NCBI GenBank assembly: GCA_002317135.1
Contig: DCIX01000003.1
Location: 1-19,956, forward strand
Direction of reading: 5' to 3'
Origin: Bacteroidales bacterium UBA1715
Lineage (GTDB): Bacteria > Bacteroidota > Bacteroidia > Bacteroidales > UBA1715
DNA: 19,956 nucleotides
How positions within the stretch are numbered: position 1 is the stretch's first letter; every line of letters begins with the position of its first letter. Shown in pieces: positions 14,276-19,956 of this stretch. The notes under the pieces are model-generated. The model made no database searches and had not been told where the DNA came from. It saw nothing but the letters and a program-made list of their open reading frames with translations. Made by a program: the position numbers and the translations under genes.

Positions 14276-14609
14276 GTATGCCGTTAGGCATACACGCTTG
14301 GTAGAAACAAAGGATTTCCGCCACCATACATTCCGTAGGAATGAACCAAAAAGATTCGTTTCTGCGGAATTTTTGCATGCTAATGTTGAAAGCAAATCTT
14401 TTGTTGTAATGGCTTTCAGCCATTGAGTGATATTGTTTATGCTCTTCCCGAGACTTCGTCACGGGTTACTTAATTATTGCCTTGCCAGGCAATAGTATAT
14501 TTTGATTCATATTGCACATAAAAAAGTAATGGCTGTAAGCCATTATTTGAGTAACCTGCGACGCAGTCTCAGGATTGGAATGTGTGGAATACATTTGGCT
14601 GGAAGCCAA
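14276..14609 (+). repeat. Array of short tri-loop palindromes, copy 1
   Basis: Separate hairpins in a row: GTATGCC-GTTA-GGCATAC (14276-14293), CATTCC-GTA-GGAATG (14329-14343), AATGGCT-TTC-AGCCATT (14408-14424), CCCGAGACTTCGTCACGGG (14447-14465, one A/A mismatch), ATTGCCT-TGCC-AGGCAAT (14476-14493), TAATGGCT-GTA-AGCCATTA (14527-14545), AATGTGT-GGA-ATACATT (14579-14595), TTGGCT-GGA-AGCCAA (14595-14609), and a weak CTGC/GCAG at 14556-14566. Stems differ in sequence but share 6-8 bp arms and mostly 3-nt loops. Not a CRISPR: there is no constant repeat and no regular spacer. Confidence 0.85.
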
Positions 14610-14668
14610 TACAAAAATTAGGTGGTTTGTAATGTTTTTTGCAAAATCTTCAAAAAAAATGAATTTCT

Positions 14669-14701
14669 CATGCAGTCTTTTGCAATTTTTAGGACTATAT
14701 A
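14669..14701 (+). promoter_or_regulatory. 33-bp shared promoter-like element, copy B
   Basis: Same element as 12023-12055 (one base different) and identical to 18174-18206. It ends 16 nt before the ATG at 14718, consistent with a promoter giving a very short leader for the 14718-17775 operon. Confidence 0.65.
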
Positions 14702-14717
14702 AGAAAAACAAAAAAGT

Positions 14718-15587
14718 ATGAAAAAATTTTTCTTATTTCTTGCCACAGGTTTAATGGCAATGGGTGCATTTGCACAACAATGGAGTGGAAGTTCAACAAC
14801 TTCGGGAACAATTAACAGAACAGGAACGGTACAAATTTTGCCAACCCAAAATGCTAAACCGTATATTAAAATTGATTCAACAATTCAGATTACGGAGAAA
14901 TATAATTCTCAGTATCCAGAAGGAAGACTTTCTTTATCGCACTCGTCAATTTATCTAAGTTATCTTGTCCCAAGTGGTACAACTGATGCAAGTATTATAA
15001 GGCGAGGTGAATTCACGTTCAATCATTATATAGGAAGTAATAATAAGTTTTTTACATTAACAAAGAATGGAATACTATCTACTAATTGCAAGATTAATAG
15101 TACCGACTCTATATTAGCATCGAATATAAAGGTTTCAAACTTAATTCAAGCGAATAAGATAATCACCCCAGCATTAACAATAAACGGAACATCAAATCCT
15201 TCAAATTTCAAATTTGGAGTAGTTGGGAAATCGTATTTTTCTGATTTTGTTGGTATAGGAACAGTAAACTTAAGTTCGACTTCTGGTTTTAAACTAGCAG
15301 TTAAAGGCGGCATTTTATGCGAAGAAGTTAAGGTTATTGCAAATGTGCCGTCTGCGGATTATGTGTTTGAAAAGGATTACAAACTTCATAGTATAGAAGA
15401 AGTTGCAGAATATGTAAAAGAGAACAAACACCTTCCTGATGTTCCATCGGCAAAAGATTTCCAAGAAAATGGTTATAAGATAGGTGATATGGACAATTTG
15501 CTGCTGCAAAAGATTGAAGAGTTGACTTTATACATTATTGAGCAACAAAAGCAAATCAAAGAATTACAATCACGCTTGTCTGAATAA
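14718..15587 (+). CDS. Secreted tail-fibre-like protein with C-terminal coiled coil
   Basis: The product has 289 residues. Signal peptide 1-20 (cleavage after AFAQ). The middle is beta-rich and repetitive, with the VGIGT and GFKLAVKGGILCEEVKV stretch (178-206) that is common in Bacteroidetes proteins related to phage tail fibres and S74-type chaperone-ended fibres. Next comes DYVFEKDYKLHSIEEVAEYV, then KENKHLPDVPSAKDF, and a coiled coil at 258-288 (NLLLQKIEELTLYIIEQQ) that probably trimerises. No T9SS tail and no obvious catalytic S74 residues are seen. It is the first gene after the element at 14669 and lies 14 nt before the protease gene, so it is probably co-expressed. Function unknown; a surface fibre or adhesin is a fair guess. 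Confidence 0.75.
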   Translation: MKKFFLFLATGLMAMGAFAQQWSGSSTTSGTINRTGTVQILPTQNAKPYIKIDSTIQITEKYNSQYPEGRLSLSHSSIYLSYLVPSGTTDASIIRRGEFTFNHYIGSNNKFFTLTKNGILSTNCKINSTDSILASNIKVSNLIQANKIITPALTINGTSNPSNFKFGVVGKSYFSDFVGIGTVNLSSTSGFKLAVKGGILCEEVKVIANVPSADYVFEKDYKLHSIEEVAEYVKENKHLPDVPSAKDFQENGYKIGDMDNLLLQKIEELTLYIIEQQKQIKELQSRLSE

Positions 15588-15601
15588 AAACAAGAACAAC
15601 T

Positions 15602-17254
15602 ATGAAGAAAATATTTCTTAGTCTGCTGTTCTCACTCTTGGGATTTGTCTGTTTTTCTCAAGAGGTTGATGAAAAAGTTTCTCGGATAATTGCAGAAAAC
15701 TTTTTTCTTGAAAATTACGGATTAAAAAAGAATGTAACAGAAACATTGGTAAAGGAATATAAAGGTCATCCGAGCCTTTATATAAACAATATGCAGGATG
15801 GCGGTTGGGTAATCGTTCCAGCAAATAGGAATTTAAATCCTGTGGTCGCACATTCCGACGAAGGAGCTATTAGTTTAAATGAAGGTCCCGATGTTTTTTG
15901 GGATTGGATGGAGCAATATGAGTTCATTGTTGATATAGCCGTAGAAGAGAATTGGCATAAGGAGGACCGACACAAAAAATGGGACAAACTGCTTTCTGAA
16001 GACTCCAAAATGCAATTAAAGACATATATTGAAGAAACTTATTTGGTTTCCTCAAGATGGGGACAATACATTAGTAATGATTCTTGTGCTGTTCCTGCGT
16101 ATAATATACTTATGCCTGATATTTATAGTTGCGTATATTTAGGAGGGAAAGCAGCTGCAGGCTGTATGGCTGTTGCTATTGGACAGATTATGAACTATTG
16201 GGGATATGCTACAGGTGATTATGCTGATTTTGACTGGTGGAATATGCCAGATGTTTTGTTATATCGTAATAATCCACAATTCGATATAGAAAGTTATGCT
16301 ATTTCGTATTTGTTCAAAAGAATAGGCGATAGAGTTTCTATGCAATATGGTTGCAAATCAAGTGCATTAACTAGCACAGCGGAATATGCATTTGAAAAAT
16401 TTGGCTACAAAAATGATATGAACTACAAAAAGAAATCATTGAATACTTATAATTCATGGGTTAATATACTTAGTAACGAGATTTATGCCGAAAGACCTGT
16501 ATTATATTTTTATTTAGGTAAACATGCGTTTGTTTGTGATGGTTATAATTCGAGGAATGATAATTTCCATTTTAATTTTGGTTGGAATCATCGTTATGAC
16601 AGTTGGATTGATTTTGAAGATATAGATGACATTGATGGTTGTATTCCTTGCCGTGAGTACAATAAGCTTTCTGAACACGCTTGTTGGATAAATATTCGTC
16701 CAAATGTTTCTACAAATGTGTCTTTAAAGAATATTACTATACAAACAAGTAGTTCTGATAGTTGGGCAACGAATAAAACTTATCAAACAAAAGGTTCAAT
16801 ATCTATAGCAGGTGATAACACTACGTTCTCGATTCAAGACAGTTCAAGTTGTAGATTTGTTTCAAAAGATAGTATTGTATTAAAACCTGGTTTTCATGCC
16901 AATGCAGGAACATCATTGTTATGTAAAATATTTAAAAGACCAACTTTAAAATCGTATATAGAAGATAACTATCAAAACCCATTTGTAACTATAGACGAAG
17001 AATATCCGATAGTTGCAGATAAAATTTTGATATACCCGAACCCTGTAAAGGATAATGTTACAATTCAATTCTGTGAATCAGATATATGTGATTATCAGAT
17101 AACGATTTTTAATGTAATGGGAAAGGAAATAGAAAAATTTGCAACAGAAAAAAATAAGATAGTTATAAATACTATCAAATATCCTTCTGGAATATATTTT
17201 GTAGATATAAAAACTGACGGAAAAATTTATTCTAAATCATTTATAAAACAGTAA
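15602..17254 (+). CDS. C10-family cysteine protease with coathanger domain and T9SS type A tail
   Basis: The 550-residue product is a streptopain/PrtT-like secreted protease. Signal peptide 1-20. A propeptide at about 21-145 contains YINNMQDGGWVIVPANRNLNPVVAHSD, the Spi-like inhibitory pro-domain pattern. The mature domain has the catalytic cysteine C188 (AAAGCMAVAIGQIMNYW) and histidine H308 (GKHAFVCDGY), followed by FHFNFGW and DSWIDFED as in the family. Residues about 376-445 form the 'coathanger' type repeat, ending DSIVLKPGFHANAGTSLLCKI. Residues 477-550 are a T9SS type A sorting domain (IYPNPVKDNVTIQF, IFNVMGKEI, SGIYFVDIK). I infer processing and surface anchoring through T9SS. A lipoprotein gene starts 5 nt after the stop and may encode an inhibitor or partner. 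Confidence 0.9.
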   Translation: MKKIFLSLLFSLLGFVCFSQEVDEKVSRIIAENFFLENYGLKKNVTETLVKEYKGHPSLYINNMQDGGWVIVPANRNLNPVVAHSDEGAISLNEGPDVFWDWMEQYEFIVDIAVEENWHKEDRHKKWDKLLSEDSKMQLKTYIEETYLVSSRWGQYISNDSCAVPAYNILMPDIYSCVYLGGKAAAGCMAVAIGQIMNYWGYATGDYADFDWWNMPDVLLYRNNPQFDIESYAISYLFKRIGDRVSMQYGCKSSALTSTAEYAFEKFGYKNDMNYKKKSLNTYNSWVNILSNEIYAERPVLYFYLGKHAFVCDGYNSRNDNFHFNFGWNHRYDSWIDFEDIDDIDGCIPCREYNKLSEHACWINIRPNVSTNVSLKNITIQTSSSDSWATNKTYQTKGSISIAGDNTTFSIQDSSSCRFVSKDSIVLKPGFHANAGTSLLCKIFKRPTLKSYIEDNYQNPFVTIDEEYPIVADKILIYPNPVKDNVTIQFCESDICDYQITIFNVMGKEIEKFATEKNKIVINTIKYPSGIYFVDIKTDGKIYSKSFIKQ

Positions 17255-17259
17255 AATTT

Positions 17260-17775
17260 ATGAAAACAAAAATTATTAAAATGCTATGTGCATCATTTCT
17301 ACTATCCATTATGTTTGCATGTAAAAAAGAAGAATTAATAGTAGGTAGTGAAGATATTTTCAAATACATTTCGGTAGTTAAGACTTCAGAGGACTACTCA
17401 AACTATGTATCGGTGAGTAGTAGAAACGGTCGTGTGATTGGTTATCCTGGTCCAGACGGTGGTGAACCTCGTTTGATACCATTAGTTGATGGATATTATA
17501 TGATTGATTGTAGAACCACATTTAAAGCTACTTACACAAATATAACTTTCTCTGAATATAAAGACGTTTGGAAAGAACATAAAGGGGATATAAGAGACAC
17601 GTTATCTTCTCGTATTCTTACTACAGATCCATATATAGAAGGTTATGAGGTTGAAAGAAGATATTTTATGGTTCCAATGGATGATAGGCATGATGGTTTA
17701 AATATAGAATTAATAAGAGATATGATAAAATCTGGTGAATTTTTCACACACGAAAGTGTTAAGAGAATAAAATAG
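17260..17775 (+). CDS. Lipoprotein paired with the C10 protease, possible inhibitor
   Basis: The product has 171 residues. N-terminal MKTKIIKMLCASFLLSIMFAC with probable lipidation at C21; the mature start CKKEEL resembles the K-(D/E)2 lipoprotein export signal of Bacteroidetes, which would place it at the cell surface. The rest is beta-rich (YISVVKTSEDYSNYVSVSS, GYYMIDCRTTFKATY) with a helical end (LNIELIRDMIKSGEFF). I recognise no named domain. C10 protease genes in Bacteroides are known to lie beside small inhibitors related to Spi or staphostatin, so an inhibitor that protects the host cell is a reasonable inference from position (5 nt downstream), not from sequence. The last 17 codons are also present as a fragment at 14202-14255. 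Confidence 0.65.
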   Translation: MKTKIIKMLCASFLLSIMFACKKEELIVGSEDIFKYISVVKTSEDYSNYVSVSSRNGRVIGYPGPDGGEPRLIPLVDGYYMIDCRTTFKATYTNITFSEYKDVWKEHKGDIRDTLSSRILTTDPYIEGYEVERRYFMVPMDDRHDGLNIELIRDMIKSGEFFTHESVKRIK

Positions 17776-17795
17776 AAAATGTTTGTGTAATAACC

Positions 17796-18114
17796 GTATG
17801 CCGTTAGGCATACTCACTTGGTAGCTGCCACCATACATTCCGTAGGAATGAACCAAAACGGTTTGTTTCTGCGGAATTTTTATTGTTAATGCAGAAAGCC
17901 TATCATTTTTTGTAATGGCTTTCAGCCATTGGGTGATATTGTTTATGCTCTTCCCGAGACTTCGTCACGGGTTACTTAATTATTGCCTTGCCAGGCAATA
18001 ATATATTTTGATTCTTATTCGCATAAAAAAGTAATGGCTGTAAGCCATTATTTGAGTAACCTGCGACGCAGTTTCAGGATTAGAATGTGTGGAATACATT
18101 TGGCTGGAAGCCAA
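17796..18114 (+). repeat. Array of short tri-loop palindromes, copy 2
   Basis: The same hairpins as in copy 1, at 17796-17813, 17836-17850, 17914-17930, 17953-17971, 17982-17999, 18032-18050, 18084-18100 and 18100-18114. Stem and loop bases are kept in all of these, while several of the intervening stretches differ between the copies. Confidence 0.85.
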
Positions 18115-18173
18115 TACAAAAACTAGGTGGCTTGTAATGTTTTTTGCAAAATCCTCAAAAAAAATGAATTTCT

Positions 18174-18206
18174 CATGCAGTCTTTTGCAATTTTTAGGAC
18201 TATATA
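18174..18206 (+). promoter_or_regulatory. 33-bp shared promoter-like element, copy C
   Basis: Identical to 14669-14701 and ends 16 nt before the ATG at 18223. It probably drives the outer-membrane protein and GH16 genes. Confidence 0.65.
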
Positions 18207-18222
18207 AGAAAAACAAAAAAGT

Positions 18223-18864
18223 ATGAAAAAAATTTTCTTATTTCTTGTTATAAGTGTAGTGGCAATAACAGTTTCCGCACAAGAGAAAGTAAGTAATTTT
18301 CAAATTGAAATTGGAACCGTTCATTCCAATTGTAATATTCTTGGTTTTAAATCAAGTTATGGTGGTGAAATCCATTTCAATAAAATTATAAATAAACAAA
18401 GTTTCGGTATAGGTTTTAGTCGTTTACACTATCATGGAAATGGTTTTGATTACTATCCTGGACCGTATATTTGCTATGGCACGCCACCTATGATTGCTGT
18501 AGAATTTTCCAGTAAATGGTTTAATGCAAGTTTTAACTATAATTATACATTGCTTTCGTATAAACACTTTGCTGTTGCAGTTGGACTTTATGTAAGTTTG
18601 AATAAAATGAAAATACGTGAGAAGTTTAACATAGAGGAAGATGTACTACCACCTTCTGTTTATCATTTGAATGATTATGATGTGCAGATGGACAGTAAGG
18701 CAGAACTTGGAGGTGGAGCAAATCTTGGTTTGGAATATATTTATAATGCCTTCTCTGCATCGTTTAACTTGGCACTGGGTAAGGTCGGTGGTGAAAATTC
18801 AGATGTCTGCATATCTCGAAACTTTAACCAAAGTATAACTTTAAAATATACCTTTGGAAGGTAA
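18223..18864 (+). CDS. Small outer-membrane beta-barrel protein, 3' end probably frameshifted
   Basis: The product has 213 residues. Signal peptide MKKIFLFLVISVVAITVSAQ, closely similar at DNA level to the start of the 14718 gene. The remainder alternates hydrophobic and polar residues in strands (SFGIGFSRLHYHG, MIAVEFSSKWFNASFNYNYTLLSY, FAVAVGLYVSLNKM, GGGANLGLEYIYNAFSASFNLALG) as in porin-like barrels. The frame stops after LKYTFGR, but the overlapping frame from 18860 goes on with GKLNLFGF and FSFGITVGIEYKL, which look like the missing last strand. Removing one base near 18859-18861 would join them. It may be a true truncation, a recent frameshift or a sequencing error. The substrate is unknown; it sits before a GH16 enzyme. 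Confidence 0.7.
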   Translation: MKKIFLFLVISVVAITVSAQEKVSNFQIEIGTVHSNCNILGFKSSYGGEIHFNKIINKQSFGIGFSRLHYHGNGFDYYPGPYICYGTPPMIAVEFSSKWFNASFNYNYTLLSYKHFAVAVGLYVSLNKMKIREKFNIEEDVLPPSVYHLNDYDVQMDSKAELGGGANLGLEYIYNAFSASFNLALGKVGGENSDVCISRNFNQSITLKYTFGR

Positions 18865-18955
18865 ATTAAATCTCTTTGGATTCGATAAAACAATACCCCA
18901 AGATTGGTTTTCATTTGGAATAACAGTAGGAATAGAATATAAATTAAGTAAGTTT
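18860..18955 (+). pseudogene. Out-of-frame last strand of the upstream barrel protein
   Basis: An open stretch in the frame of the following GH16 gene encodes a segment with FSFGITVGIEYKL, a typical barrel-closing strand. It has no start of its own and no stop before the GH16 ATG at 18956. Confidence 0.5.
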
Positions 18956-19956
18956 ATGAAAATAAAGAGATGGATTAAAAATTCTATGATAAGGAAGGGT
19001 ATTTTGATAATTTCCTTTATTTCGTATAGTGCTAATGTATTTTCTCAAGTAAGTCCCATCTGTTATGGACAAACATTTTGGGCTAATTCGTCATTTTCAA
19101 TATGTGATGAAAATCCATGGATTTTAGTGTTTGAGGATGAATTTAACGACAATAGTTTGGATACATGTTTTTGGAACCCGTTTACAGGTGTTCCAAGAGA
19201 TCTGGATTTTATAAAACAAAAGGCATGGCATAGTCCTAATAATGTAGAGGAGTCAGGAGGAATGCTTAAGATAGTGTCCAAGCGGGAAGATGTTTTTAAT
19301 AAACCTATTGTCAAAAGTTGGAATCCGTATATTGTTGAATATGAAAATTTTGCATATACGACTGGGGAAGTGTGGTCTATATATAAATTTGGTTATGGAA
19401 AATATGAAGCACGGATAAAAATCCCTAAAGGTAAAGGTTTTTGGCCTGCATTTTGGTTATGGACAGGAAGTCCTAAATATAATGAGAATGATATTTTCGA
19501 ATTTTGGAAGAATAATACGACAACGCACAATATAACAACATATTACGATTTTAATAATGATGGTAATGTGTTGAGATGTGTTTCTTCGTATTCTTCGTTT
19601 GATTTTTCCAATGATTTCCATATTTTTACATTAGAATGGGAAAAGGGGCAAACACGATGGTATGTAGATGGTGTTTTAAAAAGAATAGATTTTAAGTATT
19701 ATAATATAATGGGACAACCTTTTGTTGGTTGTACGGTACAAAAGAACGATGCTTATGTTTTAAATAAAGTGTATCCAAATTCTCCAATGAATATTATAAT
19801 AAATACCGCTATAGAATCAGGTAGTTTTGCACCAAATGCAAGTACCCCTTTCCCTGCTTATTTATTAGTAGATTGGGTAAGGTATTATAAAAGAAGAGAA
19901 AATGAAGATGTTTGTGTTGATAGCACGAGTATTGAAATTAATGAGAGTTATTTTAA
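18956..19956 (+). CDS. Glycoside hydrolase family 16 enzyme (3' partial)
   Basis: The frame from ATG 18956 runs open for 333 codons to the end of the window. A long basic n-region precedes a hydrophobic signal segment (GILIISFISYSANVFSQ). The GH16 domain begins WILVFEDEFNDNSLD (55-69) and shows FGYGKYEARIKIPKGKGFWPAFWLW, the catalytic E-x-D-x-x-E motif as E177-N-D179-I-F-E182, then FHIFTLEWEKGQTRWYVDGV and, near 302-311, YLLVDWVRYYKR. The family hydrolyses beta-1,3/1,4 glucans, galactans such as agar or carrageenan, or similar polymers; the usual isoleucine between E and D is asparagine here, and the substrate cannot be told. CVDSTSIEINESYF leads into a further domain outside the window, perhaps a T9SS tail. 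Probably co-transcribed with the barrel protein at 18223. Confidence 0.85.
   Translation, partial: MKIKRWIKNSMIRKGILIISFISYSANVFSQVSPICYGQTFWANSSFSICDENPWILVFEDEFNDNSLDTCFWNPFTGVPRDLDFIKQKAWHSPNNVEESGGMLKIVSKREDVFNKPIVKSWNPYIVEYENFAYTTGEVWSIYKFGYGKYEARIKIPKGKGFWPAFWLWTGSPKYNENDIFEFWKNNTTTHNITTYYDFNNDGNVLRCVSSYSSFDFSNDFHIFTLEWEKGQTRWYVDGVLKRIDFKYYNIMGQPFVGCTVQKNDAYVLNKVYPNSPMNIIINTAIESGSFAPNASTPFPAYLLVDWVRYYKRRENEDVCVDSTSIEINESYF

Larger units (their letters stand above)
14202..14717 (+). repeat. Long direct repeat, copy 1
   Basis: About 516 bp nearly identical to 17722-18222. It holds a lipoprotein-gene tail, a row of short palindromes, and the 33-bp promoter-like element, and the similarity runs on into the signal-peptide codons of the next gene (MKKFFLFL here, MKKIFLFL in copy 2). 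The copies differ by scattered substitutions and small indels around 14303-14320 and 14376-14402. There is no convincing protein-coding gene in 14256-14717; a minus-strand open frame at 14466-14711 exists only because of the palindromes. Confidence 0.9.
17722..18222 (+). repeat. Long direct repeat, copy 2
   Basis: About 501 bp, partner of 14202-14717. Here the lipoprotein gene at the left edge is whole, suggesting that this copy or a close relative is nearer to the source arrangement. The region 17776-18222 has no protein gene that I can support; it holds the palindrome row and the 33-bp element. Confidence 0.9.

Noticed and set aside
14276..14609. CRISPR array
   Set aside because: The palindromes differ from one another and there is no constant repeat, no regular spacer length and no cas gene.
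14466..14711. Minus-strand open frame (81 residues) with a conserved relative at 17980-18216
   Set aside because: It is conserved only because the DNA repeat is. It reads through a chain of palindromes and the promoter-like element of the plus-strand gene, with no recognisable protein features.
18223..19956. Fusion of the barrel protein and GH16 into one protein after repairing the frameshift
   Set aside because: The GH16 part has its own signal segment after ATG 18956, which makes no sense inside a fusion; the open frame between them is more likely eroded barrel sequence.

Overview
The window looks like a chromosomal piece of an AT-rich member of the Bacteroidota, most likely order Bacteroidales. 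The evidence is: type IX secretion (T9SS) C-terminal sorting domains, promoters of the Bacteroidetes form TTTG / TAnnTTTG (exact TAnnTTTG at 4302 and 6349), a C10 cysteine protease with a 'coathanger' repeat and a sorting tail, and a tail-fibre-like protein family common in this order. I cannot name a genus from the sequence alone.

Layout, left to right. 1-728: 3' end of a large fibronectin-like surface protein, closed by a near-perfect 40-bp palindrome. 836-3254: nadA (quinolinate synthase) followed 4 nt later by a secreted MORN-type repeat protein. 3306-3620 (minus): small excisionase-like HTH protein. 3621-4331: gene-free stretch with a GC-richer block (about 3965-4124) that folds into hairpins and ends in a T-run, a candidate structured RNA of unknown family. 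4332-5816: acetyl-CoA hydrolase/CoA-transferase with a good promoter and terminator. 5867-6202: small secreted Cys-rich protein with a lysine tail. 6379-7263: RhuM-type DNA-binding domain joined to a PLD-like domain. 7283-11324 (minus): AsmA-like protein and a histidine kinase, one nucleotide apart. 11416-11946: GNAT acetyltransferase.

The most interesting region runs from about 12000 to the end. At 12077-13561 a single open frame encodes an ECF-type sigma factor (residues 1-175), one transmembrane helix (about 178-194), a charged periplasmic-type linker, and a C-terminal outer-membrane beta-barrel (about 306-494). A 33-bp promoter-like element lies 21 nt before this gene and recurs, differing at one base, 16 nt before two downstream surface-protein operons (14718 and 18223). 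It does not match the housekeeping TAnnTTTG promoter. My working hypothesis is a one-protein envelope-to-promoter regulator that drives itself and the neighbouring secreted-protein operons.

Those operons are: a tail-fibre-like protein + C10 protease with T9SS tail + lipoprotein (14718-17775), and an outer-membrane protein + GH16 glycoside hydrolase running off the window (18223-19956). Each is preceded by a roughly 500-bp near-identical repeat made mostly of short tri-loop palindromes, and the first copy carries the last 17 codons of the lipoprotein gene found intact before the second copy. With an orphan T9SS tail at 13578-13700, this shows that protease/lipoprotein cassettes have been duplicated and recombined here.
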